Origin: Apoderus coryli
Taxonomy: Eukaryota > Arthropoda > Insecta > Coleoptera > Attelabidae
NCBI GenBank assembly: GCA_911728435.2
Contig: OU452202.1
Span: 6,303,135 to 6,367,134, forward strand
Length of the DNA: 64,000 nucleotides
Direction: 5' to 3'
Made by a program: the position numbers and the translations under genes. Positions 22,627-34,243 of the stretch are shown piece after piece. Under the pieces are notes generated by a model. The model was given only the letters and a program-made list of their open reading frames with translations, ran no database searches and was not told the DNA's origin. How positions within the stretch are numbered: the stretch's first letter is position 1; every line of letters starts with the position of its first letter.

Positions 22627-23340
22627 TGTTATGATCCTTCCCACAGGACACCCTGTATATCATTTATTATACTTCCACATGTTTTATATTCAGTTGTTCC
22701 CTATTGTAAATAATATTAGAGTTCCTTATTTTATGATGTAAACCATATTTAACAATTGATAAGCTGTTTTACCTAATTTTATTACTTTTCGGGATCCCTT
22801 AATTTTACGGTGTGAAACCACATTTATGTTTGATAGGGTATATTTTTCTTTTAGCATGGTCATAATATTGTAAACTTTATTGTAAGATAACATAAAATAT
22901 TATGTTACCATAAAACCCTCTAATAGGTTTCACACCTTTCTTTCTATCAATATAAAAACTAACCCCTAATAAATGTTTAACCATTTTTAATGACTCTGTA
23001 GATATAATATATAAAAAGGCATAATCTTGTAAGACAGTTCAGTTGAGTCAGTTCAGTCAAGTAAGTAAGTTCAGTTAGTTCAAACCAGTCAGACCGTTCA
23101 GGTCATTTTTATTCTTCAAACAGAAACCTTGTGAAACAATATTAATAAAGTAGTAATTAAAAATTAAAGTGTTTGAATGATCTTTAAAGTATAGTACCAA
23201 ATTAAATTAAATAACTAAATATAATAGAAACAAACTAAATTAAACGAAAACATAACTTTGGTGTTAGCAATAGCGCCAAAGTAAATTAAACATAACATTG
23301 GAAAGCAATACGTGTTTTTCAAACTAAATCAAACACAACA
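22627..23340 (+). repeat. 3' LTR, 714 bp
   Basis: Same length and, by eye, same sequence as the 5' LTR. It is followed by the CCCC target duplication and then by the continuation of repeat R2. Confidence 0.9.
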
Positions 23341-23344
23341 CCCC

Positions 23345-23830
23345 GTTTACAGTATTTACGAACGCCTATGAAAACAAGTTATTTATAACACATTTTATAG
23401 GTTATATTCTATCAAAACTATAAATAACTAGTCAATATTTCTGCTATGTTTAAGAAATACGTTTTTTTCTAACCTTTTTATATATATATATATATATATT
23501 TTATATTCAATTAAATGCTTAAAAATTTATGCAGTATTTCGGATAAGTTTAAGAACTATGATTTTTTTTAATTTTTGAACCCTTAAACTTCTTGCCTACG
23601 CCAAATGTTTCTCAAAATCTAATCAGCTCCTTGCCATGTCCAATAATATTTTTGTACCAAATTTGGTTAAAATCTGTTAAGCGGTTTTTGCGTTTTCGTG
23701 GATAGAGACAGACATTTTTTTAAAACTACTTATTTATGTATAAAATGACCGAAAACAAGTATTTCCGGTGAAATTAAAAACAATTTTTTTTCATGAAACT
23801 ATCTAATAGTCTCCAATATACCTATATATT
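23345..23830. repeat. Dispersed repeat R2, copy 1, right half
   Basis: Continues copy 1 after the LTR element. It includes the GCGGTTTTTGCGTTTTCGTG block, a short GACAGACA remnant of the (TGTC)n tract, and ACTTGTTTTCGGTCATTTTA-type text (here inverted relative to 41220-41290), ending near AATAGTCTCCAATAT. Confidence 0.7.
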
Positions 23831-24435
23831 ACATATTATATGATATGAACAGCTAAAAAGAAGGCGATGAAGAAGAAAAAAGCCAAAAATAAGTAGTAAC
23901 ACTACAAATAAAATAACTGTTGCATTGCTTTAATAAAAACTCTCGATATTGGTGAAATAGCAAGCAAGAATGACAAATAAAAAGGTAAAAAACCCTCGGA
24001 TGTGCAACTTAACCTAATACTCGAGTTAAATTAAAATATCACGAAAACAAAATGGGATATCGAAAAAAACAGAAAACCAATCTATTCATACATAATTAAC
24101 GTAGGCCTTTTCGTTTAGGAAATTATTTTTCTTAATGTGGACCCTTTGAAAAAAATCTCCTTGTACGCCAATGGACACAAAAATAAAAGGGATCTAGTAT
24201 TTTGAAACTAAATTTTTCTGAGAAAAAAATCATCACACAGACACACACTGACAGGGGACCTCAAAACGTTCACTTCCATCAAAATCACCACATCGAATTT
24301 TCGTCTTGATCACTATATCTCCCTTCTATATTATCTATACTAATATAGTGTGCAGAAAGTAATAATACCATTCCAGGTAAGAAAAATTCACACATGAGGT
24401 ATTTTGGTGAGTATGAGTATAAGCGATACGTATAC
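23831..24435. other. Unassigned sequence
   Basis: No gene is seen. ACAGGGGACCTCAAAACG at about 24250 resembles a block at 16626 within the R1-related fragment, suggesting a short repeat relic. Confidence 0.4.
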
Positions 24436-25619
24436 AGGGCGGCCCAACGAAAAATATGCATTTAGCTTTTTCTCTTTTCGTGGAATGCAATGGTTTAAAC
24501 AAGTAGTTTTCATTTTAAGTTAAATCTGTAAAAAATATATAAAAACTGAAAGCACAAAAAATCGTTTTTCAAAAATTCTCGAAAATGGCTAAAGTTAGTT
24601 TACTTTTGAAAACACCAGTTAAAATATGTTTAAATTTTACAACTTTTCTCTAATTTAACTGACATTGTAACTCCTACGGTTTCCAAGATTCCAATGCTAT
24701 CCTATTCTTATCTTGGACACAGTGTATGTTTGTATTATTGTATTCCACAATAAAGCAGTTTATTATAAGTTGTAAAAATATATTTGCTTCAATGCAATAA
24801 AGAAGATTTTGTTCAAATCTATTTCAAACATTTTGGAGCATATGCCTGCTGTTCCTCACTATAATCCGTTGGAGAAGATTTATGTACTCAGGCTTCGTAC
24901 CAAAATCAATTTTATAAGTGTCCCCAAAGAAAATGCTCCAAAGACTTTGAATCCATCTACCGGGGAAACAGTAAATTTAAAAAAAAAGTAGGGCAGGAGC
25001 AGCGTCTCCGCATCTCTATCTTGCTGGATATGTTTCTGTTGTCAAAGGGTTCATTACATCGTGAAGAATGTTTAGTTTTTCAAGAATAAAAAGTGGGTAT
25101 GCAATATTATTTGCTAATATGCCACCGCTTGGCATAAATGTGTCTTACTGCCCTCTAAACAGCAATAATTATCTATATTAAAAAAACAATATCTTTAATT
25201 TCTTTACAAAACTGCAGCCTACTCTCGGGATCAACCTCATTCAGTTCCCGTACTAATTGAGTTTTGTAAGCATAAAAATTGTATGCTTATTACGGACAAA
25301 CAGTTACTGGAGACACCTGAGGCTTGAGCTAGTTGAGCGGGTACTTTGAGTATAATCCAATGCAACATGTCCCAAAACCGCGACATTCACTGCTTCATTG
25401 CGGATGTTTCGCAGCAGCAGACGCTTCCCATAGTTTGAAAATAATGCGAAACAGTAATTATGTCCTTGCGTCTTATCACATTGTGAACATCAGTGTGGTA
25501 GGTAATCCTTTACTATAAATATGGCGGCATTTTAGACAAAATAATTTTGTGAAAAATGACCCACATATCTGCTTTATTTTTACGAAAAAATGTGACTTAT
25601 CAATGAACCATCCTGTATA
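24436..25619 (-). mobile_element. Mariner-like element, degenerate relative of the one at 1-1142
   Basis: The left end TACAGGGCGGCCCAACGAAA then AATATGCATTTAGCTTTTTC is the same terminal repeat as at 1101-1142 (inverted). The right end reads GAACCATCCTGTATA. Inside, only part of the transposase is recognisable. Confidence 0.6.
25135..25430 (-). pseudogene. Broken mariner-like transposase
   Basis: Leftward frames show RNIRNEAVNVAVLGHVALDY then TQSTR, matching the IRNEAVEVAVLGHVEMD segment of the copy at 1-571. A frame-shifted Q-F-C-K-E-like stretch and a vestige of the NG-x-V-N-R-H block follow. Many stops are present. It is the same family as the left-edge element, much older. Confidence 0.6.
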
Positions 25620-26332
25620 ATCCCAAGTTATCTGTAACAAATCGCACTCTTGCCCTGTCCTTATAGTTGTCTGAGAATTAAATAATTTCAATTTATATTA
25701 TCGATAATCCTGCCTATATGAATGTATTCAGTAGGCGCAAGCACTTACCATATGCTGCAATCAACGGACCAACGACCAACCCTTAGAATAGGTAACTAAA
25801 TCATACAGCCCATTCAGAGTATAGTACAAAAATTCTTGCATTCTCAAAGTAGAATAGAACTGTCAACAATACAGATTTACTGTTGTGTACGACCAGCAAC
25901 ATAGGCGGAACAAGATTCTGTTTTGTATATTTATATAAATAATATTATAATGTATTTAAAAAAACAACACAAATATATCCATCAAATTATGTTTTCCTTT
26001 TTTTCTGTGAAATCAACTCTAAACTGAGAAGATTAAAAAATAAATTACATTATTTATATAAAATAGACTGTAACAAAAAGTAACTTAAGAAATTCTGATA
26101 GTACCTATACAGGGTGTCCCACCGTCAAACCAAAACGATCTGTAGATATAGAAAACTATTTTTATTTTGAAAGTTTGGCAGTGTAACTATGTCGACTGGG
26201 GCAGATGAGGTAAAATAGTTAAAAGTTATTGAAACTTCCGGTTATGCTGTTATGTGAGACCAAACTGTCTCCAATCTAACAGTAAAATATCTAGATATCA
26301 AAGAAAAACATCACATTCTAAATACACAATCA
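25620..26332. other. Unassigned sequence with one acagggtg end
   Basis: No gene is seen. TACAGGGTGTCCCACCGTCA at 26108 looks like a transposon terminus, but I found no partner end. Confidence 0.4.
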
Positions 26333-26609
26333 GAGTTTGGAAGAGGAAAAACTTTTTTATTTGTCGATTTAGAAGAAAAAGTCATTCTTTATAAAAACTA
26401 TAATTTCAAATACCAAATTTACGATTACTATACACGTATATTATCAAAAATAACATTTTTAATAATTTTGATTTTTTTGTTTTTTTCATAGATACTATTA
26501 AAATAATAAAATTAAAAAAACAAGAAAATCAAAATCATTAAAAATATTATTGAATGACTTTTTCTTCTAAATTGACAAATAAAAAAGTTTTTCCTCTTCC
26601 AAACTCTAT
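26333..26609. repeat. Inverted repeat with ~57-bp arms
   Basis: GAGTTTGGAAGAGGAAAAAC then TTTTTTATTTGTCGATTTAG at 26333-26390 is reversed at 26553-26609 with few mismatches. The inner flanks are also partly complementary (AATAATTTTGATTTTTTTG with CAAGAAAATCAAAATCATT). A MITE or collapsed transposon; no coding content. Confidence 0.75.
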
Positions 26610-26689
26610 CCGTGGACAGCTCTACAATGCTGCCTTATAAATTTTTAAACAAAGTCAAATATTTTTAAAGTAGGAAAATAAAATCACGT

Positions 26690-26810
26690 CTACTCCACAA
26701 AAAGTTATATATATATAATATATGTTCAAATCATTACCATAATGTCAAACATGTTTCGAGATTCATCTCATCGTCAGTGACAAAAAATCACAGAAATCCT
26801 CATAATAAGC
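26690..26810 (-). repeat. Family A hammerhead element fragment
   Basis: Begins with the family hallmark GTCTACTCCACAAAAAG and TATATA-rich text, then the hammerhead-like motif at 26743-26782. It resembles 35700-35800, 37655-37780 and 53290-53420. No protein-coding part is attached. Confidence 0.6.
26743..26782 (-). ncRNA. Hammerhead-like ribozyme motif, family A
   Basis: On the minus strand: UGUCA, CUGACGA, U, GAGAU-GA-AUCUC, GAAAC, AU, GUU, UGACA. Stem I is 5 bp, stem II 5 bp, and the tiny stem III is the A-U plus C-G closing pairs. The base before the predicted cleavage point is U rather than C (GUU). One extra U sits between the CUGANGA box and stem II, as in all family A copies. Confidence 0.55.
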
Positions 26811-27329
26811 TTAATTCAAACAGCTATACATCAATTAGTGAAAAAAATTTTTTGTTAAAAAACGTTATATAACCAAAATTAAAATTTAGATCATGAATTT
26901 TGAATTGCATGATCTAAATTTTAATTAATTTTTATTTTTCTACTATACTTGATACTCCTCTCTGCAATGGAGTACTTTAACAAATAAATATTTTTAATTT
27001 TAAACTAAAATTATATTTTCTGAGTATAAGTGCAATAAACAACAGCCAGTATATTAATTGCAATGTAATATTTGTTTATTATCAATACAGAAGTGTTAAA
27101 ATAATTTGCCAACCTTCAATAATTTTTTTCCTTTGAATTTTTTGCAAAATGATTATTCTAATTTAAAAGTGTTCTAAAAGCAAAATATCGGGCGGTGTGG
27201 CTGCCTGATGATTACGAACAAGTATGCGCAGTAGTCTCTACTTGATACTTTGAAATAACAAACGTCAAGACAAGAGTAAGTATTTTTCTCTTAAATACTG
27301 TAAATATGTTAATAACTTTCGTACCTAAA
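26811..27329. other. AT-rich sequence with a short palindrome
   Basis: Near 26882-26924 AAAATTTAGATCATG and CATGATCTAAATTTT form an inverted repeat. No gene is seen. Confidence 0.45.
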
Positions 27330-27880
27330 TTGCGATGCTTTAAGTATATCAGTGATATATTATCGGGAGATTCCTACCCAACATTACCACTGGTCATAAT
27401 CGGCTTCAACTTGTTAATTGACAGAATAGAAAAGCTTGTGATAGAACTTGACAAAAAAACAGAACACTCACCAAGTGATTAATATTCATCAAAGCTTTTA
27501 AGCAGGTAGAGATAATATGCTTAAGCATTACTACAAAGCATTGGACCTCACTCATAATGACTTTCTGGGGCGAAGAAATGAAAAATCAGTCATACCAAAA
27601 ATTTGAAACAATTTATTGTGAGAAATATGCACCAATTAGGCCAATTCCGCCCGTACAAGAAACTGTAGAAAAATCTGGCTCAGATGAAGACATGGACATT
27701 GAATTTATATTCAATTTATATTCAAAATCGCTACTCCTCAATACAAACATGAAGAATTTTGGAAAAAAAGAGCTTAACGCATACTTTTATTCAGAGAAAG
27801 CAACAAAAGGGGAATCATTATTGGAATGGTGGAAAAGAAATGAATGACGTTTATCCCCACATTGCTATACTTTGACTAGT
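27330..27880 (+). pseudogene. hAT transposase C-terminal remnant
   Basis: Successive frames read ISDILSGDSYPTLPLVIIGF then NLLIDRIEKL, later the frame 27557-27847 with KKELNAYFYSEKAT, ESLLEWWKRN, and after a frameshift NDVYPHIAIL. In hAT transposases the block A-T-x-x-L-S-G-x-x-Y-P-T-L precedes the catalytic Glu region. The E-L-x-x-Y...L-x-W-W-K-x-N...Y-P-x-I-A block is the C-terminal dimerisation domain (known family pattern). The region between them is broken by stops. The N-terminal BED finger and catalytic Asp residues are missing, and terminal repeats were not found. Confidence 0.7.
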
Positions 27881-29307
27881 GGAACTTACCTATATATCCA
27901 ATTTTTATGCTACACCAAAAGAATTATGATTTTTGTTTATGTCTTCAGAGTTTATATTTTATTTTCTGAAGAAATCTTATTAATTATTATTATTAGTAAT
28001 TATATTTTAATTTTTAATATAAGATAATATACTTCAATTTTTTGTTTTTTTTTTTACTGTAAAGCACAATACAGTTCTTCAATAAAGGTATTATATTTTA
28101 TTCTAAATTTTAATAAATAAATATGAATTTATACCTAATTAGACAAGAGGATAGAAATCCTCACATTATCCACTAGTGCACTAAATGCATGTGCCGGCAG
28201 TAAGACATAAGATTTAAATCCTTTTTTCGCGCCTTATACGTAGGATTCATCTGGTGTAACCTCTGGTCCAGATGAGTATAAACTTAAATTCAACTAGTAA
28301 TTTAGGTACCACAACACCGCTAGACCGTGCCTTTTGTACTATGATTTACCTACTTATATTTTGCAGCGATATAACAAGGGTAATCCCTCTGGAATTACGA
28401 TCGCATACTTGATTAAGCATTACTGATGAGAAGTAAATCGATAAACCAGCGTATGTTCTTTCGTCGACAGTGATTCCCTAGCTTAATTTTCAACCCCCGA
28501 AAATATACAAAGCTTTTACTTTAGGACTTTTGATATCACATGTCCCCATACATATAAATTTGGGGTCATTTTTTTGCCTTTTTCCCTTTAAAAATTTTAT
28601 ATAAATTTGCTGATTTATGAACTGTGGTGAAATTTTAAACATTTGAACAACAGCTTAATAAATATTAAAATTATGCTCCAAATTTTTTAAATACGTATAA
28701 TCGTTCTGTATTTCCTCTAATGTTTCTGTTTTTTTTTGCGTTAATTAATTTAATAATTATCTTACACTTTTCTCAATATCTTTTATTTGAGTTTTACCAA
28801 CGAATTCTTTGAAAATAGGATTAAAGCGTGTTCCGAAATAATGGAGTCAAAGTTACTCTTCTGTGAGTTGATTTTGTAATACAGCACAACAAGAATACAT
28901 AAGTATTGATTTTTAAGATATTTTAAATAATTTTCATAAACTCAATTATTCATACTTATCATATTTTACGATACTAAATTAAGTAGTTTATAAATCTTTT
29001 ATATATACCCTATTGTAAGAAGTTACATGAAAGAAGATATAAAATTCTGTTGTCACATCAGTAAAGAATACAGTTCTCGTTAACATAGTGGGCGAAACGA
29101 ATGTCATCTGGATAAATAAAATCATTGCATCTTTATATTTGCATAGCTATTTTGTGGCAAATCACAGTGACATTCTAGTTGCATTTATTCAACAAAAAAA
29201 ACATAATTGTGCAAAGTTATAAGTAAAGTAAAATATAATAACCTTATCCATTGAGGAATTGCAAAATGCCTTTTATACCATTATAAAAAGTGAACAGCAG
29301 ATTTATT
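27881..29307. other. Unassigned AT-rich sequence
   Basis: No gene or clear repeat is seen between the hAT remnant and the piggyBac element. Confidence 0.4.
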
Positions 29308-29311
29308 TTAA

Positions 29312-30734
29312 CCCATTAATCCCCAACGTTGCGTAAACGAAACATTTTTTAAATATTTTTTTTTTCAATGTGCCCGTAAAAAAATACTTTTTTGTTGCTA
29401 CAATTTTTTCAAAATAGAACAACGTTTTAAGAAATAAGTCGACAGAGTCAAGATATTTATTTTGTGCGAATTTGTGAACTCGCAACATTTTGAGATTTAT
29501 CATTTCATATATTCGTCAATCAATTCGTCTGACACAGAAACGGCTGAGATATTTCAAATTATGGATTTAGATTCCCATGACCTTTAGTAAAATGGGCGTT
29601 ATATGATATTTTACAAAACATGTATAGTTTTTGCATATTGGATCATTTTTCCTAATGTTGCGTATACGCAACGTTGGGAATTCCGGTAAGAAGGCGCCAT
29701 AATGTCGCGCCCTTCGCTGACCCACAATTAGGTAGCATTTATTTTGTTTCTTACATTATTTGTGTGTGATTCTTCTTAGTGAGTGTCAACAAAGATACTA
29801 AGTTATAATTATTGTGATTTAAAATTATATTATATATAAAATATAAAGTGAAGCTCTGGAAAATATTGACTTGAAGTAAGTTAAAATTATGGTTCTGTTT
29901 GTTAATTTTTTTTCTAAAATAATTTGTTTGGTTATAGTGATGTCTTGGAAAAACAGAATGCCTTTGTCATCTGCGGAGCTTTTAGCTACATTGGAGGAGG
30001 ATGAGGATTTACTGCAGACTGATACCATTGATGCAGTATACTATATTCCGCCACCCGTAGATGCACTTACAGACGAAAAGGAGCTTGACGAAGATATATG
30101 TGAGAACGTTGACGATTTACCAGATGTTGCGGGGACCTACGAAATACACGCAAATTTGTCTGATACTTCTGAAGCCTTAGATAATGAATCTTTACCGTCA
30201 AATTCCAAAAAAAGCAAAACTATGTGCAAAAAATATAAAAATGAAGTCGAAGAAAACTCTACCAAAGTGGAGAAAAGAGACCCCAATATATACAACAGGA
30301 CCATATAATGAAGATAATAATAACTTGGAACAAATTGAAAACAGAGTTTGCGGTAAAAGCCCTTTGGAAGTTTTTTCCTTGTACTTCAGTGACGAAGTTT
30401 GGGAAAAAATAATATCTTATACAAGAAAATATGCTCACGACAATAATCGGCATTCATTTGTTATTGATAAAACAAGCCTAAAGCGATTTTTCGGCATACC
30501 TATTTTTTCGGGATACCATACGTTACCAGCTACAAAACTCTATTGGTCAAAAGACAACAAAGCAAGAAGAAGATGCCGACAGTGTAAAAACAACACAATA
30601 TACATGTGTGCTAAATGTAAGGTGCATCTTCACACAAACTGTTTTGAAATATTTCACACTAAGTAGTAGTAGTATCTGTTTACCGTAAATCCCAATGTTG
30701 CGTATACGCAACATTTTTAGCTCTCCATATCATA
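29312..30734 (+). mobile_element. piggyBac-type element, internally deleted (left part)
   Basis: After TTAA (29308-29311) the sequence begins CCCATTAATCCCCAACGTTG, the expected TTAA plus CCC start of a piggyBac element. A 16-bp palindrome GTTGCGTATACGCAAC occurs near both sides of the coding part (29655-29672 and 30694-30709). No matching end lies before the CACTA element at 30735. A good inverse match (GGGAATTAATGGG then TTAA, 42650-42666) lies beyond the CACTA element and repeat R2. The two may be the ends of one element split by later insertions. Confidence 0.6.
29940..30666 (+). pseudogene. piggyBac transposase, internally deleted and frameshifted
   Basis: The frame from the ATG at 29940 gives an acidic N terminus (MSWKNRMPLSSAELLATLEE...). 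Near 30240 a one-base change shifts the frame. The second frame (to 30666) reads SPLEVFSLYFSDEVWEKI, then RFFGIPIFSGYHTLP and KLYWSKD, the start of the DDE_Tnp_1_7 transposase domain. Directly after YWSKD it jumps to RRRCRQCKNNTIYMCAKCKV then HLHTNCFEIFHTK, the C-terminal cysteine-rich finger that binds the terminal repeats in piggyBac transposases. The catalytic Asp residues lie in the missing part. The finger is joined in frame with the N-terminal domain, so before the frameshift the product could have been a DNA-binding, non-catalytic protein. Confidence 0.8.
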
Positions 30735-30749
30735 CACACAAAAAAATCT

Positions 30750-31350
30750 ATGGTCCAATTGAACCTATTAGAGTCAATCTGAACCTTGCTTAGTCATGAA
30801 TAGGAGCAAACCAAAGGTAGTGTCAAACTGAACCTAAGCTTATGGTCACAATATAATCATATGTTAGTTTTAGTTTGAGCTTATCATTATAGTCAGTTTG
30901 AAAATACTGATTGCTTCATTTTGATTCTATGTATAGATTCGAATTGACATTAAGATTATGGTTAAATTGCTAATACTGATACATCAATTTAAAACTCAAT
31001 AAGTTCAAAATGAGAATATATTAGGTCCAATTTGATGGTAACTTCTAATCATTTTGATAATAAATATATGTTAACTGACATTAGCTTATAGTTAAATTGA
31101 TAAAGTGATATACTCAATTTGAACTTATTTATTATCAAATTGATTACAGGTTAATATCAAATCGAAACTAATAATTTCCCAATTTGGTTTTGAATTGATT
31201 CTAGCTTATGATCAAATTGAAAATAGGTAGTTTTAATTTGATAATAACTTATAGGTAAATTGACTATAGTGAAATGTCATGTTGATAATAGATTGAATAA
31301 TTCGAAACATATATTATATTCAATTTGAATCTAATGATTTTTAAAATAAC
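30750..31350. repeat. Left subterminal repeat zone of the CACTA-like element
   Basis: More than twenty short units of the form CAATTTGAAnnTA or its complement (CAATTGAACC, CAATCTGAACC, CAATTTGATGG, CAAATTGATTA, CAATTTGAATCT) occur at irregular spacing in both orientations. A sparser set lies at 40860-41160. Likely binding sites for an element-encoded protein. Confidence 0.55.
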
Positions 31351-32026
31351 TCTTGGATATTAGTACCCGAATTAAAACGAGTGAAATATTTTTTTTTGAG
31401 TATTTTTCTATTAGAATTATACGAACCAATATCAAATCAACCAATTTTTTTGTATTGGTTTTTATAATTATAATACAAGCAATGAACTCAAAAAATAAAT
31501 ATATCACTAGTCTTAATTATTTGTATATAACCAAGAATTAATTTTAAAATCATAGGATTATAGACAAGCACTAAAAGTTAATGAAATGCTGTTATTAGGT
31601 ACTACCTACCATACTTATTCAATCAAATCAACATTTAGTATAACATGACCGTTATTAAGTTTTTTTTTTATATTTCATATATTTACTTTATTTTAAATAT
31701 AAAATAAAACAAAAATATAACTTAAATACGTATATTTCAAAATAATAAAAATTAACATATATATAATATATATATATAGGTACATAAGTAATGTTTTAAC
31801 ATCTATTCGTTAGAAATGTAAGTATGGTTTAAAACCCTATATGCCTGTAAGGGTATATATGAAAATAATTCTTTTAAGCTTATGGAAATTCTACGTTCAC
31901 TAATACAAATTTCAGAAGCTCTGAAATGGGCATTGTAATCCAAAACTTTTATGTGTTTACAAAAAAAATATATATCTAAGTGATCATTTTTATTAATCGA
32001 CATGTCTTTAATTTGACAAAATTCAT
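31351..32026. other. 3' flank of the transposase gene inside the CACTA-like element
   Basis: AT-rich, with a TATATA tract near 31757-31780. No further coding sequence is seen. Confidence 0.4.
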
Positions 32027-34243
32027 TTAGTTTGTTTGTACAATACTATCTTTAATATATTTAATTCCATTAATTTCGTACCATGGAATCAAACCGAAAT
32101 CAGAGGGATTTCTTAAATAATTACTGATGAGTTCTATATCGGAGTCTGACAAACCGTGGTGTAACGGTCCAAAATTAACTATATCATTTAGGCCCCTTTT
32201 TGCTAAAAACCGTTGACAACTTTTTTCTTGTATTCGGACAGCTAAAGATAAAGGCAAATTTTTTCTACTTCTGATATTATGAGCATTTGACTTAAATTCT
32301 TTGTGTTTAGCTTCATTTCTTTCAGTTGATAAAAATATCGGAGGACCTATTTTTTTAATTATTCTTGGATAGTGTAATTACAAGTGATGTTTTAGTTTAA
32401 GGGTACGTTCAAATAATTTTAAGTAAGTTGCATGGTGATTCTGATTAAGATCTTCTAATGTGGTCAGTAACTCGAAAGGAATACAAGGCTTAAGCAAAAT
32501 AAGAACAATATCGTATAAATTTAAATAAAATTTCCATACCTCATTTTCGGTAGGTATTAAATCACCCACTAAAAACTTGAAATTTTTTACCAAACATACC
32601 ATTTCTGTTGATGACATAATTAGACATTCTTTTTTGAGATGTTCGATATTTATTCCGGGAGGAATATTTTTTTCTGATATATCATAACTGAAATATTTAA
32701 TTCGACTATTCAGTATTTTTATATCAAAATTTTTTTTAGCTATCAGTGTTTTAATAATAAGGGCCATATCGTATCTGCAAATACCTTCAAATAAGTCGTG
32801 TATGATATCGCAAGTTAAGTTTTCATACAAATGAAAATGTAAAGAGTGCCAAATGCATTTTTCTTTCAATCCAATGTTTTTTTCTAAATGTTGTTCGTAA
32901 TCTGCAGAATGACGAATATTGTCAATTCGCTCTTTGCAATCGCTTTGAGAATTAACTTTAGTCACAGTGCATATGCGGCAAAACTGATTTGATGAAAAAC
33001 TTTCAACACAGCCCATAATAGAATGCAATCCCAAATTATCACCAGTGACTGCAATAACTGTGAAAAAAACATTCAAAACTTTGCCATCTATCCCAAGAAA
33101 TAAACCATCGTTTTCTAATATTTTCAGATCACTTATTAATTTGGAAAATACTGCACTATTTCCATATTGTACCCTATCATTGCTATAAAATATTAAAGTC
33201 AAAAATATATTTTCTAATCTTGATGCATAAGCAGGTGGCAAAACAGGTATATTAAAATAAACACAGCCGATTTTATAACACCCTGCATGACTTCCTAATG
33301 GATTACCTATTTCGAAATCATCAAAGTATAAGACTAAAGGTAATATTATTCTGTCTTCTGACTTTTTAATAATATTTTGCCAATTGCTACCATGAATAAT
33401 ATTTTTCAAAAGAGATTTATTGTCGTCTGAAATAAAATTTTTTAAAAGATCTTTGTAATATTTTATTATTGAATTAAAAACTCCTGGAGTTTCGAGAAAC
33501 ACTTTTAACATATTTCCTATAGGTACATAGTATTCCTTAGCATCTTTTAAAATTATGCCCAAATGTCCACCTTTTTTTTGACGTTCTTGGAAAACACCCA
33601 GTTTGATTTCTACAGGTTTAACAAAAGCGTGACTTTTTTCAAAGAAGGTAATCCGTTTGAAATCAGTATTTAGACCCTTAAAAGGATTTTCAAGCAAATC
33701 CAACATAGAAAACAAAGTTTTTTTTAAATATTCATCTTTAAAATCAAACATGGAAAACATTTGTCGAATACAATCTATCATTTCTGATGAAAGAAAAGAG
33801 TTAATCTCAGTTATAATGCTTTGTATAGCTGTTCGAGTTAAGCTCAAATTTTCATAAAGACTAGCCATCAGCTTGATTAAAGAATCATTAAATATGCTTT
33901 TAAATATATCGAAACATTTTTCAATTGCAATATTCTCAGATAAATTCGATTCAGAATTAGTGCTTTCAGTTATATTTTTATTACTTATAATTTCATTATG
34001 TTCATTATTGGAATTTATGTTAATAGATTCAGTTATTTGAATTTCGGCATCAGTTTTTATTAAATTTGATTTGGAAAGGTGTTTGTTGTCTATATGTTTT
34101 TGAAAATCTGTTTTTCTATGATAAAATCTATGACATTTTTCGAAAGGACAAAGAAAATAATTAGGTTTTTTGTGAAAATATTCTATGTGAAGTGCTAACT
34201 TTTTTGTAATAGAAAAGTCTTTTCCACAGTCTAAGCACTTCAT
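32027..34243 (-). pseudogene. TNP2-like CACTA transposase, one nonsense codon
   Basis: One reading frame of 739 codons is interrupted only by TAA at codon 622 (32380-32378). The frame resumes at once with LHYPRIIKKI and ends at 32027. Two C2H2 fingers lie at the N terminus (C3, C6, H19, H24; C32, C37, H50, H55). The catalytic region has PLVLYFDDFEIGNPLG (D308, D309), SHAGCYKIG, VTGDNLGLH (D402), an FCRIC pair (C422, C425) and HDLFEG (D483). These match animal transposases of the TNP2/Transposase_21 type, which cut and paste CACTA-family DNA. The conserved KHH and KHKEFK blocks flank the stop, showing that the downstream frame is the true C terminus and not a second exon. Low-level readthrough is conceivable, but the simplest reading is recent inactivation. 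The accessory gene ends 235 bp upstream. Confidence 0.85.

Larger units (their letters stand above)
17902..23340 (+). mobile_element. Errantivirus-like LTR retrotransposon, internally deleted
   Basis: Two 714-bp LTRs (17902-18615 and 22627-23340) begin TGTTATGATCC and end CAAACACAACA. They look identical when read side by side, so insertion was recent. The 4-bp duplication CCCC lies at 17898-17901 and 23341-23344, the size expected for Ty3/gypsy-type elements. A primer-binding site follows the 5' LTR and a polypurine tract precedes the 3' LTR. The interior has one long ORF (19065-22442) joining Gag-protease to an envelope-like protein; reverse transcriptase, RNase H and integrase are absent. 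The element therefore cannot move alone, but it keeps the sites a complete relative would need to mobilise it. Confidence 0.9.

Noticed and set aside
28432..28470. CTGATGAG box that could start a hammerhead
   Set aside because: No GAAA and no pairing stem follow within range.
30719..30734. TAGCTCTCCATAT next to the CACTA left end matching the R2 terminus
   Set aside because: Thirteen bases of AT-rich identity could be chance, and orientation does not fit the adjacent R2 copy.
32370..32390. An intron at the end of the 621-codon transposase frame (GTAATT as donor)
   Set aside because: Using it would break the frame. Reading straight through the TAA keeps frame and conserved blocks, so a nonsense mutation is the better explanation.
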